Shown here: positions 7,970-15,224 of the stretch, piece after piece
Position numbering within the stretch: position 1 is the stretch's first letter
Layout of the letters: each line of letters opens with the position of its first letter
DNA from: an uncultured Oscillospiraceae bacterium
GTDB lineage: Bacteria > Bacillota > Clostridia > Oscillospirales > Ruminococcaceae
Assembly: GCA_910577365.1 (NCBI GenBank)
Contig: CAJTMU010000042.1
Span: 1-17,756, forward strand
DNA length: 17,756 nucleotides
Direction of reading: 5' to 3'
Position numbers and translations under genes: made by a program
Notes under the pieces: generated by a model
Told to the model about the DNA's origin: nothing
Seen by the model: only the letters and a program-made list of their open reading frames with translations
The model's database searches: none

Positions 7970-8824
7970 ATGCTTCTGATGACAGCGGTAGTCGCTTTGT
8001 ATACAATATGCTCGCTTAACGATAAATACGCGGTAAGCAAGGCAAAATTCAACGGGTCACAGCTTACCTTTCTTATGGCTGCGGGAACAGTCCCGTTTTT
8101 GGCCTTGCTGCTGCCGTTTTCGGACAGGACGTTCACGCTTGCGCCGATAACGTTTGTGTTTATACTTCTTATCGCGGCGAGCAAATTCTTTGAATTTTCT
8201 ATGAGCGCCAAGATACTGGAGCAGATGTCCGTTTTTGAGCTTAAAGCGTGGCTGGGACTGACCTTGTTTTTGTCGTATTTTACGGATATAATTATGTACG
8301 ACCATAAAATCAGCGCTTTAAAGATTCTTTGCATACTTGTAACTGTTGCGGGGCTTGTTCTGATAGCGGTATCCGGCAGGAAAAAGGTGGATTACTTAAA
8401 GATAGTTATTCCGCTTATAGTATACATAGCGGCGAAATTCGGATACGGCTTCATAATGAAAGCCGCCGAGAAGCATATATCGTCAACTCTTACCCTGTTT
8501 TTTGCTTTGATAATTCTTGCGGTCGTGATGATACCGTCTGCAAAGCCGCTGTCTATCGCCGCGGGAAGTCCTGAGGGCAAAAAGGGCGTGCTAATCGTTA
8601 TTTTATGCAAGCTGCCGAACGCATTGGGGCTTTTGGGGGAAAACGCGGTAGCCGCCCGAAGTCTGACGAACTTCTCGTTTATTCAGCCGATGATATTGAT
8701 AGTGATACTTATGCTTGATTTTGTCAGAAAAAGCACGCGCCCGACAGGGTTGAATCTTGCGGGAAGCATCGTATGCGTTATCGGGATCTTGGGATTTCAG
8801 GCAGCCGGACTTTTATTGACATGA
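7970..8824 (+). CDS. EamA/DMT-superfamily-like membrane transporter
   Basis: This 284-residue protein is almost wholly hydrophobic, with about nine or ten predicted transmembrane helices (for example near residues 2-16, 31-50, 57-75, 93-110, 117-135, 143-162, 172-189, 205-223, 236-252 and 262-283). The internal two-fold pattern of helices and a short basic loop near the middle (GRKKVDY, 136-142) fit the drug/metabolite transporter superfamily. Substrate cannot be read from the sequence; relatives move metabolites, amino acids or sugars in either direction. The start is supported by GGAGGA at 7957-7962. It is the third gene of the fucosidase-GH2 unit (75 bp after the GH2 gene) and is followed by a strong terminator, so a role in moving a sugar or by-product of that pathway is plausible but inferred. 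Confidence 0.75.
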   Translation: MLLMTAVVALYTICSLNDKYAVSKAKFNGSQLTFLMAAGTVPFLALLLPFSDRTFTLAPITFVFILLIAASKFFEFSMSAKILEQMSVFELKAWLGLTLFLSYFTDIIMYDHKISALKILCILVTVAGLVLIAVSGRKKVDYLKIVIPLIVYIAAKFGYGFIMKAAEKHISSTLTLFFALIILAVVMIPSAKPLSIAAGSPEGKKGVLIVILCKLPNALGLLGENAVAARSLTNFSFIQPMILIVILMLDFVRKSTRPTGLNLAGSIVCVIGILGFQAAGLLLT

Positions 8825-8874
8825 CAGTTTATGATGTTCTGTATAAGTGTTGTATGGTGATTTTCTATATGCGT

Positions 8875-8906
8875 AAAACCGACCGTTTTACAATGGTCGG
8901 TTTTTT
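8875..8906 (+). terminator. Intrinsic terminator of the fucosidase-GH2-transporter operon
   Basis: A perfect 10-bp stem (AAAACCGACC at 8875-8884 with GGTCGGTTTT at 8895-8904) encloses a 10-base loop and runs into a T-rich tail. Read on the minus strand it also ends in four T residues, so it may stop transcripts from the yolD side as well, less efficiently. Confidence 0.9.
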
Positions 8907-8963
8907 CTTTTATTGGAATATATTTTCCTATTATACTGCTGCACATAGACTGATTTTATTCAG

Positions 8964-9413
8964 TCAAAGGCAAAATATTTTATTTTCGATATCACGAAAA
9001 ATTTCTCCCTCGATATCGTAAATATCCGCAATCGGAATTTTTCTGCCGTCTGTAAAAATTATCAAAAGTGCGCATTCGTCAATATGCCTGACAAAGCCGT
9101 TTGCCGTTACATATTCGCCGCCCGATTTCAGAGTGTCGGGGACGAAATAAGTTATTTTTGCCTCGGGTCTTTCAGAAATGTTTTTAAGAATTATCCTCAG
9201 GCATTCGTTGATTTTGGCTTGTCTGTCCTCAGACAACCCCAACCGTTTATTCGTTAGCCGAGCAGTTTCGCCTAACGCGTCCTCATAGCCTGTAAGCGCT
9301 GAGAACGGCGAAAACTGCGCCGCTCTGTCATGAAGCGTCATTTGCGGACGCTTTTGCGAAACATGGTGCGGTAGTTCAATTATGTCACCGTATTTCGTGT
9401 TATTATTTCGCAT
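8964..9413 (-). CDS. YolD-like protein
   Basis: The protein resembles the YolD-like family that accompanies UvrX/UmuC-type polymerases in Firmicutes. The family block is visible near residues 12-40: LPHHVSQKRPQM, then TLHDRAAQFSPFSALTGYEDAL. The C-terminal half, with a YFVPDTLKSGGEY strand and a DGRKIPIADIYDIEGEI end, fits the small beta-barrel proposed for the family. I chose the ATG at 9413 (149 residues) because GGAGG at 9425-9429 precedes it; an in-frame ATG at 9449 would overlap the upstream gene and has no good ribosome-binding site. It lies 17 bp after the XRE regulator and is probably co-transcribed with it. The molecular function of YolD is not settled. Confidence 0.8.
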   Translation of the reverse strand: MRNNNTKYGDIIELPHHVSQKRPQMTLHDRAAQFSPFSALTGYEDALGETARLTNKRLGLSEDRQAKINECLRIILKNISERPEAKITYFVPDTLKSGGEYVTANGFVRHIDECALLIIFTDGRKIPIADIYDIEGEIFRDIENKIFCL

Positions 9414-9430
9414 AGCCCCACATACCTCCG

Positions 9431-9880
9431 TTAACCGCGTGTGTTCCATATACCCGCAAGAATATCCTTAAGAACCAGAAACGCGTCCATATCATTGTAG
9501 TTGTATTTGCTTTTCAGCTCATCGAGCATTTCGTACAACCGAACGGAAAATTTCCCGATATCTACATCCTGCTTATATTTTAGCAGAACGGGATATTTCT
9601 TGCCCCAAAGCTTCGTCCAGTCTATCTCTTTTTCGGTTTCCTCGCTTGTGTTTTCGATTATACGCTCGATTTCCTTTGTATCCGCGTTAAATTTTACAAG
9701 CTCGTCAAGAGTAAGATGATAGATAAAAGCAAGCCGCTGGGACTGACATATATCGGGAAGGGATTCGTCCGTTTCCCATTTTGAAACGGTCTGCCTGCTT
9801 ACACCAAGCCTTTCCGCTGTTTCCTCCTGTGATAATCCTGCTTTTTTCCTTGCGCTGAATAGACTCTTTCCCAAACTCAT
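9431..9880 (-). CDS. XRE-family helix-turn-helix transcriptional regulator
   Basis: Residues 3-62 form a Cro/C1-type DNA-binding domain: GKSLFSARKKAGLSQEE, then AERLGVSRQTVSKWETDESLPD, where the turn and recognition helix (about 17-37) are clear. The rest, about residues 88-145, is a small helical domain beginning with WTKLWGKKYPVLLKYK and ending in VLKDILAGIW, seen in many clostridial regulators of this type. AGGAGGT at 9887-9893 fixes the start. It lies between the Y-family polymerase upstream and yolD downstream and has its own promoter, so it may regulate this cassette. This is inferred from position only. Confidence 0.85.
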   Translation of the reverse strand: MSLGKSLFSARKKAGLSQEETAERLGVSRQTVSKWETDESLPDICQSQRLAFIYHLTLDELVKFNADTKEIERIIENTSEETEKEIDWTKLWGKKYPVLLKYKQDVDIGKFSVRLYEMLDELKSKYNYNDMDAFLVLKDILAGIWNTRG

Positions 9881-9908
9881 AAGAACACCTCCTAAAAATT
9901 ATAATATA

Positions 9909-9917
9909 ATTATAGCA
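9909..9917 (-). promoter_or_regulatory. Extended -10 promoter of the XRE-yolD pair
   Basis: The minus strand reads TGCTATAAT, a full extended -10 element, about 30 bases upstream of the regulator start. No good -35 hexamer is present, which is usual for extended -10 promoters. It lies in the 94-bp gap after the polymerase gene and would let the regulator and yolD be expressed separately from the polymerase. Confidence 0.5.
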
Positions 9918-9974
9918 CGATCAAAAGCGAAGTTCCACCAATTTATTTTTCCATTTATGCGCTTTTTCTTAACA

Positions 9975-11486
9975 TCACGCGCGGTGTCCCCCAACTTGAC
10001 CGTTTCGCGAGATCGTGGTCGCTCCGTTTTCCAGATTCATGCCCTTGAGAATTGCATTTTTCCCGAATTTGTGCTTGATTTGAACTACCGCTTTCTGTAT
10101 TTCTCTCTCTCGAGAAAGAATCTTGTTTTCAATTTCAAGCTGTTCATAATCGGTGAATAAGTCAATCTGTTCGGGTGTATTGTCCGTGGCTCTGTTTTCG
10201 CTTACAACATGATTCGCCATTACATACATTCTGCGTACAGTAAAATTCTTGTTGACTATTTTGTCGTACAGTTCCGAAACCGCGTCCATAATCATTCGGG
10301 TAGAAGAAGTCTGCCGAGACAGATTTATAGAGCCATGAGCAGACTTTGGAACACTTCTTCCGTAATGGTCGACCTTAACCTCGCCGCAGTAATTCTTTCG
10401 TTTTTCGGTGTCAGTGAGGTTTTCGGTATCGTACCCGACAGTCAGCACTATTTGATCCGTTACCAGCTGCTTTTCCACAAGGTCGAGTGACAGCAGGTCC
10501 GCCATTTCCCGCACGATAAGCCGTCCCTTTTCAAAGCTGTACGGCTCCTGAAGAACCTGTCCTGAACCAAGGCTGTGATTTTCGGGCGCGTAGGATTTTA
10601 TGTCCGCAATAGTGCACGGCTCCCAGCCCCATGCGTGGTCAATAAGCAGCTCGGCATTGATTCCAAACAGCTTGTACAATAGATCCTCGTTGTCAACAGA
10701 GCACCGAGCAATATCTCCCATAGTGAACATTCCGTTTTGCTCAAGCCTTTTGGAATACCCGCTGCCGATTCGCCAAAAATCGGTCAGCGGACGATGATTC
10801 CACAGCATATGCCGATAAGACATTTCGTCCAGCCTTGCGATACGAACGCCGTTTTTATCTGCGCGAATATGTTTAGCAACAATATCCATGGCAATCTTGG
10901 AAAGATATAAATTCGTTCCGATTCCCGCCGTTGCGGTAATTCCCGTTGTGTTCAGAACGTCCATAATCATTTTTGAAGCAAATTCGCGAGGGGTCAGCCG
11001 ATAGGTTTTTAAATAGTTTGTCGCATCAATAAACACCTCGTCTATTGAGTAAACGTGGATATCCTCCGGGGCAACATACTTCAGATAAATCCCGTAAATT
11101 TGTGAGCTTATCGCCATATATTTTGCCATTTGCGGAGGCGCGATGAAAAAGTCCATTTTGTAGGTGGGGTGGTTTTTCAATTCGTCGGAATTGCAGGAGC
11201 TTATGCCAAGCATACGTCCGGGTGATTTTCTTTTTCGCTCTCTGTTTATCTCACGAACCCGCTGCACCACCTCGAAAAGACGAGGTCTGCCGCCTAAACC
11301 ATACGCTTTCAACGGCGGCGTTACCGCAAGGCATATCGTCTTTTCGGTGCGTCCCTCGTCGGCGACCACAAGGTGGGTTGTCAGTGGATCAAGCCCGCGC
11401 TCCGCGCACTCCACCGAGGCGTAGAACGATTTAAGATCTATCGCGATATATGTTTTTGTATTCCGCGGCATTTCCTCACATCCCAT
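9975..11486 (-). CDS. Y-family DNA polymerase (UmuC/UvrX-like), lesion bypass
   Basis: This 503-residue protein is an error-prone translesion polymerase of the UmuC/DinB family. The palm motifs are clear: IAIDLKSFYASVE, with Asp17 as a metal ligand and Tyr22 as the likely steric gate, and YSIDEVFID with Asp149 and Glu150. Thumb helix-hairpin-helix and little-finger regions follow (WRIGSGYSKRLEQNGMFTMG; then AHGSINLSRQTSS). QIDLF at 440-444 matches the beta-clamp-binding motif. The tail RNGQVGGHRA is of the form seen in clostridial UvrX-like proteins. The ATG at 11486 has no Shine-Dalgarno sequence. An in-frame ATG at 11471 (start MPRNTKTY) follows GAGG at only two bases, so the true start is uncertain by five codons. 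Nearby XRE and YolD genes support an inducible lesion-bypass cassette. No canonical GAAC-N4-GTTC SOS box was found at its promoter. Confidence 0.92.
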   Translation of the reverse strand: MGCEEMPRNTKTYIAIDLKSFYASVECAERGLDPLTTHLVVADEGRTEKTICLAVTPPLKAYGLGGRPRLFEVVQRVREINRERKRKSPGRMLGISSCNSDELKNHPTYKMDFFIAPPQMAKYMAISSQIYGIYLKYVAPEDIHVYSIDEVFIDATNYLKTYRLTPREFASKMIMDVLNTTGITATAGIGTNLYLSKIAMDIVAKHIRADKNGVRIARLDEMSYRHMLWNHRPLTDFWRIGSGYSKRLEQNGMFTMGDIARCSVDNEDLLYKLFGINAELLIDHAWGWEPCTIADIKSYAPENHSLGSGQVLQEPYSFEKGRLIVREMADLLSLDLVEKQLVTDQIVLTVGYDTENLTDTEKRKNYCGEVKVDHYGRSVPKSAHGSINLSRQTSSTRMIMDAVSELYDKIVNKNFTVRRMYVMANHVVSENRATDNTPEQIDLFTDYEQLEIENKILSREREIQKAVVQIKHKFGKNAILKGMNLENGATTISRNGQVGGHRA

Positions 11487-11490
11487 ATTT

Positions 11491-11528
11491 CATTTGTACA
11501 TATATTATATCATATATGAACGCAAATG
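11491..11528. promoter_or_regulatory. Nested dyad overlapping the polymerase promoter, candidate operator
   Basis: CATATAT and ATATATG face each other across six bases around the -10 box (about 11498-11517). CATTTG (11491-11496) and CAAATG (11523-11528) form an outer inverted pair with slightly unequal spacing. The arrangement suits a dimeric repressor, possibly the nearby XRE protein. The AT-rich inner arms could also arise by chance. Confidence 0.4.
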
Positions 11529-11532
11529 TCAA
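11504..11532 (-). promoter_or_regulatory. Consensus sigma-A promoter of the Y-family polymerase
   Basis: The minus strand has TTGACA (complement of 11527-11532) and TATAAT (complement of 11504-11509), both perfect, with a 17-base spacer. Such a strong promoter for an error-prone polymerase implies repression; an overlapping dyad is listed separately. The transcript leader would be only about 10-25 bases. Confidence 0.8.
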
Positions 11533-11635
11533 TGAGTTCTGAGCAGGAAATTATGTGAAATTATTGTTTTTATAGCTTTTTATGCAGTAAAAAACGGTCT
11601 GTATATTAAAGTGTAGACATAGAGAAAATTTTTTA

Positions 11636-11740
11636 TTTTGAAATTTTCCGCAGACAGCTCGCCGCAATTCACTCCGCTTCGCGGAGCCAACCGTGTCAGT
11701 TCCCGAGAAAAATTTTCTGCGCCGACACTGCGTTTCAAAA
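11636..11740. repeat. Structured, repeat-like intergenic segment
   Basis: This segment in the 476-bp gap between the polymerase and chemoreceptor genes has an imperfect inverted repeat: TTTTGAAATTTTCCGCAG (11636-11653) against CTGCGTTTCAAAA (11728-11740). Inside it is a perfect hairpin, CTCCGC-TTC-GCGGAG (11672-11686), and a near-direct repeat of the left arm at about 11710-11728. Both strands are open in overlapping short frames, which I do not regard as genes. It looks like a dispersed intergenic element or a structured RNA, but only one copy is in this window. Confidence 0.4.
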
Positions 11741-11915
11741 CTTTTTTCTGCAAATTGAAAGGAATTTACCAATCCTGTATAAGCCAAGTGCGAATCAAAA
11801 CCTGTCAAAAAACTTTTTAATAGGTATCATGACATCTGATAGAAGGTGGGTTTTAAATTTGTCATAAAATGCTGTCAATATTGTTAAAAAAATGATATAT
11901 GCAATTATGAGGGAA

Positions 11916-11924
11916 TGTTATAAT
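11916..11924 (+). promoter_or_regulatory. Extended -10 promoter of the chemoreceptor gene
   Basis: TGTTATAAT is a complete extended -10 element about 40 bases before the chemoreceptor start. A second TATAAT overlaps at 11924-11929. No good -35 box is seen, and no sigma-D-type (TAAA, GCCGATAA) promoter is visible. Confidence 0.5.
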
Positions 11925-11962
11925 ATAATGTAATGCATAAGAAATAAAGAAGGAGCATTGAA

Positions 11963-13996
11963 ATGAATACGCAAAAAAGAGTATGTCGCCTTGGTCTTAA
12001 GATCACAGCTGCTGTTCTTGCCGCCCAGTTAGCGGTTTTTACGTTTTTATTTATTGTTACTCACAGTTTTGTTTCGAATTCTGTACGGAGCAGCGCTCTG
12101 AATAATATGCAGACCGCCGTTGCAGACCGCTCGGAGATAATCGGCAACTATATGCGATCTACGGGCGCCACGTTGACCGCATATCTTAGGGCCGGTCAGA
12201 TATACGGCTTGATGGAGGAGCCGTCCGACATGGAGCGCGCTTTGGACGCTCAGAAGTATACGGAGAAATTCAGCGAAGATCTGACAAACCTTGAGGGCAT
12301 ATATGCCAGCAGCTGGGACACGGAGGTGCTTACCCACACAAACAGCGGGGTGGTCGGCAGAGTCACGCGTCCCGACGAGGAGAAACGCAAACAGCTTCAC
12401 GACGAAATTCTTTCTACCGAGGGAGTTTATAACGCGGGTATTATTATATCACCTGCCAGCGGCGAACAGATAATATCAATGTATAAAGCGGTAAAAGATG
12501 ACGACGGAACGCCGATAGGTCTTGGAGGAATAGGAATATACACAAGCGGACTTGTGGAAAAGCTGAATTCGCTTTATGCTTACCAATTGTCATCTGAAGC
12601 ACGTTATTTTCTTGTAAACGTTGAAACAGGCGAATATATATTTCATCCCGAAAAGGAAAAATTAGCCACAGTTGCTGAGGAGCGGTTTGTCATCGATATT
12701 ATTTCAAAGGTGAAGGAATCGCGCGGGATATGCGGCTCGTTCAGCTATACCGATGAAAGCGGTATTGATAAAATTGCGGCATTCAACGATATCAGCGAAT
12801 ATGGCTGGGTATTTATTATTTCGGATAGATCATCCAAGGTTCTTTCTGATGTTTCGAAGCTAAGAGTAATTCTTATTTGTGTATGTACAGCAAGTTTGCT
12901 TGTTCTCGCAGTGACGGCATATTTTTTCATAAGCAAAATGATATACCCGTTAAAGGCAGTGGAAAATTCGATTGTTACTCTTGGAAATGTTCGTCTTGAC
13001 GCAGCCAATGATATCAGGAAGTATACATACAGAAATGATGAGGTAGGAAATATTGCCAATGCGGTGAATGCCCTATGCTCAACTCTCCAGAACGCCACAA
13101 CTGATATTGGGCGTATTCTTGGTGAAATGGCAAACGGAAATCTTGCTGTTGATATTGAGAAAAATAAGGAATTTTATATAGGTGATTTTGCTGTTTTATC
13201 GGAAAATCTTGTGACTATAAAAAGCAAATTAAAGGAAGTTATAGCCGATATTTCAAAATCTGCGGATAATGTTCATTCGGGAGCTAAGCAGGTTGAAACA
13301 GGAGCAAAGTCACTGTCGCACGGCGCCGTTGAACAGGCGGCTTCTATTGAGATGCTCGCAAGTGAGCTTAAGTCAATTGAATCACAGGCGCGTACAAACT
13401 CAAATAATTGTCTGAACGCTCATGAACTAATGGATAGAACGTCGGCATATGCTGAGGAGGTCAATGCCAAAATGACCAATCTGACTGTGGCGATGAATGA
13501 GATAAACGATTCCTCGGACAAGATAAGAGATGTTATAAAAACCGTTGAGGACATCGCTTTTCAGACTAATATTCTTTCGTTGAACGCTTCTATCGAAGCG
13601 GCAAGATCGGGAGCGTCTGGCAAGGGGTTTGCGATAGTTGCTCAGGAGGTAGGAAATCTTGCGAAAAAATCATCGGATGCAGTAAGAAATACAGCCAAGC
13701 TGATAGACAGTGCGGTCATCTCCGTAAGCAGAGGCACAGAGCTAACAGAGCAAACTGTTTTATCCATGAGTTCTCTCAATGAATGTACTCTTAAAATGAA
13801 ACAGATATTTGATGATATAACCGAATCCGATCGCCGGCAGGAGGAAATGGTAACGAAGATAACCGATGAGATAGACTGTATTTCAGGAGTGGTTCAGACC
13901 AATACCGATACGGCTACGGAAAGTGCGTCAACCTCAGCCAATCTTTCAGATGAGGCGGATATGCTAAAATCACTTATTGACAGATTTGAGCTGTAA
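11963..13996 (+). CDS. Methyl-accepting chemotaxis protein with extracellular Cache sensor
   Basis: This 677-residue transmembrane receptor would signal ligand binding to CheA/CheW. Transmembrane helix 1 is at about 11-33 and helix 2 at about 301-324, enclosing an outside sensor domain of about 265 residues of dCache type (motifs LTHTNSGVVGRVT near 123-135 and IISPASGEQIISMY near 161-174). A HAMP domain follows (about 325-380), then a long coiled-coil signalling domain. The tip is conserved at about 528-570: EDIAFQTNILSLNASIEAAR, then GKGFAIVAQEVGNLAKKS. It lacks a C-terminal CheR/CheB pentapeptide. AAGGAG at 11950-11955 supports the start. The ligand is unknown; the adjacent lipoprotein esterase 71 bp downstream and nearby glycoside hydrolases suggest a plant-derived sugar or aromatic acid, which is inference only. 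Confidence 0.93.
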   Translation: MNTQKRVCRLGLKITAAVLAAQLAVFTFLFIVTHSFVSNSVRSSALNNMQTAVADRSEIIGNYMRSTGATLTAYLRAGQIYGLMEEPSDMERALDAQKYTEKFSEDLTNLEGIYASSWDTEVLTHTNSGVVGRVTRPDEEKRKQLHDEILSTEGVYNAGIIISPASGEQIISMYKAVKDDDGTPIGLGGIGIYTSGLVEKLNSLYAYQLSSEARYFLVNVETGEYIFHPEKEKLATVAEERFVIDIISKVKESRGICGSFSYTDESGIDKIAAFNDISEYGWVFIISDRSSKVLSDVSKLRVILICVCTASLLVLAVTAYFFISKMIYPLKAVENSIVTLGNVRLDAANDIRKYTYRNDEVGNIANAVNALCSTLQNATTDIGRILGEMANGNLAVDIEKNKEFYIGDFAVLSENLVTIKSKLKEVIADISKSADNVHSGAKQVETGAKSLSHGAVEQAASIEMLASELKSIESQARTNSNNCLNAHELMDRTSAYAEEVNAKMTNLTVAMNEINDSSDKIRDVIKTVEDIAFQTNILSLNASIEAARSGASGKGFAIVAQEVGNLAKKSSDAVRNTAKLIDSAVISVSRGTELTEQTVLSMSSLNECTLKMKQIFDDITESDRRQEEMVTKITDEIDCISGVVQTNTDTATESASTSANLSDEADMLKSLIDRFEL

Positions 13997-14011
13997 AGCT
14001 TGGTAGCACGC

Positions 14012-14037
14012 GGAATTTGTTTGTTCAAATAAATTCC
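14012..14037 (+). other. Hairpin between chemoreceptor and esterase genes
   Basis: GGAATTTGTTT (14012-14022) pairs with AAATAAATTCC (14027-14037) through 11 base pairs, one of them G-U, closing a four-base loop. No U tract follows, so it is a poor terminator and may instead be a transcript-processing or stability element within a two-gene unit. Confidence 0.4.
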
Positions 14038-14067
14038 TGTTAATAAAAAATTAAGAAAGGGAAAGTT

Positions 14068-15042
14068 ATGTTTACAAGACAAGTGTTAAAAAAATTATCG
14101 CTGTTTGCCGCGTCAGCCGTTCTGCTGACAGCTCTTGGCGGCTGCGGAACAAAAGAAGAGGGGGACGAATCTTTGAGCAGCGTATCTGAAACGATTGAAG
14201 GCTCCAGCACCGAAACCGTTCCGGCAGCAGTACCGACGCAGGAACCAACGGAGGAGGTACTGCCTCCTGTATCATATCCCTGTGAATATCTGACAGAGGA
14301 GCTGCACTGTGTATATGACGATGTGGACATATTCGGAACGCTGTATACTCCCAATAATGGCAGGGAAAAACACCCTGCGGTGATTTTAAGCCACGGGTAT
14401 AACTGCATTGGCAGCGATATGCAGGATATTGCTATATCGCTTGCTCAGAACGGCGTTATGGCTTATACCTTTGATTACTGCGGAGGAAGCGAACGTTCCG
14501 CAAGCAGCGGTGAATCCGTTGATATGAGCATTGAAACGGAGCAGGATAATTTAAGGCACGTTATAGATATGGTTTCCGAGATGGAGTCCGCGGACAGCAA
14601 TAAGCTTTATATTTACGGAGAAAGCCAGGGCGGATTTGTCGCGGCGCTCACGGGTGCGGAAATGCCTGACAGAATAGCGGGAATGTTCCTTGTTTATCCC
14701 GCGTTCAGCATAGTGGATCAATGGCTGGCAATGAACCCCGACGATATGACTGAGCCATTTAACTTCATGGGCGGAATGATGCTTTCAAAGACGTTTTATG
14801 ATGGTGTTCCGAGATATGATGTATATGAGCATTTAAAAGCTTTTACAAATCCTGTTCTTATATATCAGGGTGATAAAGATCAGGTTGTTAATGTTTCTTA
14901 TGCGGAGCGCATAGATGAAGCGTTCCCCGATTCGGAGCTTACGATAATCGAGGGTGCGGGGCACGGCTTTGGAGGAAAAGACAGGACTCTTGTCAAAGAC
15001 GGTGTCTGCGGTTTTTTCATTGACAGAGGTATCAGGGATTAG
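14068..15042 (+). CDS. Lipoprotein alpha/beta hydrolase (esterase-like)
   Basis: The N-terminus is a lipoprotein signal: KKLSLFAASAVLLTALGGC with the lipobox ending in Cys26. A Ser/Thr/Glu/Pro-rich linker follows (about 30-68), so the enzyme should be tethered to the outer face of the membrane. The alpha/beta hydrolase domain (about 75-324) has the oxyanion-side HGYN (109-112), the FDYCGGS segment typical of cinnamoyl/feruloyl esterase-like relatives (135-141), the nucleophile elbow YGESQGG with Ser186, Asp271 in GDKDQVV and His299 in GAGHGF. The triad is complete. It probably cleaves acyl esters, perhaps acetyl or feruloyl groups on plant polysaccharides; the substrate is inferred. AAAGGGA upstream of the ATG is an acceptable ribosome-binding site. 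It follows the chemoreceptor by 71 bp and precedes a long hairpin and a GH43 gene. Confidence 0.88.
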   Translation: MFTRQVLKKLSLFAASAVLLTALGGCGTKEEGDESLSSVSETIEGSSTETVPAAVPTQEPTEEVLPPVSYPCEYLTEELHCVYDDVDIFGTLYTPNNGREKHPAVILSHGYNCIGSDMQDIAISLAQNGVMAYTFDYCGGSERSASSGESVDMSIETEQDNLRHVIDMVSEMESADSNKLYIYGESQGGFVAALTGAEMPDRIAGMFLVYPAFSIVDQWLAMNPDDMTEPFNFMGGMMLSKTFYDGVPRYDVYEHLKAFTNPVLIYQGDKDQVVNVSYAERIDEAFPDSELTIIEGAGHGFGGKDRTLVKDGVCGFFIDRGIRD

Positions 15043-15052
15043 TGTGTATTGC

Positions 15053-15098
15053 AGCCCTGTTTGACGGCGGATATTTCCGCGTAGTCAAACAGGGCTTT
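15053..15098 (+). terminator. Long hairpin after the esterase gene, probable terminator
   Basis: AGCCCTGTTTGAC (15053-15065) and GTCAAACAGGGCT (15084-15096) form a perfect 13-bp stem. The loop contains a second stem, GCGGA-TATT-TCCGC. The T tail is short (TTTAT), so termination may be partial and a role in mRNA protection is also possible. It begins 10 bases after the stop codon. Confidence 0.6.
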
Positions 15099-15125
15099 AT
15101 CCACAGCTTCGCGGCATACAGATAT

Positions 15126-15144
15126 TAAGCAAACAGATTGCTTA
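15126..15144. other. Small hairpin in the esterase-GH43 gap
   Basis: TAAGCAA and TTGCTTA form a perfect 7-bp stem around ACAGA. No T tract follows. The remaining 15097-15224 stretch shows no gene or clear promoter. Confidence 0.3.
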
Positions 15145-15224
15145 TGGGTCGTGTAGTGTTAAACGTTGCCCGTGTAAAAAATATCAGGGGTAGGTGTTCT
15201 ATTGTTACCTTTTATGATTATACA

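Noticed and set aside
11491..11540. LexA/SOS box at the polymerase promoter
   Set aside because: GAAC is present but no correctly spaced GTTC partner was found, so the Gram-positive SOS consensus is not met.
11551..11820. Overlapping short open frames on both strands (85 and 60 codons)
   Set aside because: They overlap the inverted-repeat segment, lack ribosome-binding sites and start from a rare codon on one strand. They are more likely by-products of the repeat.
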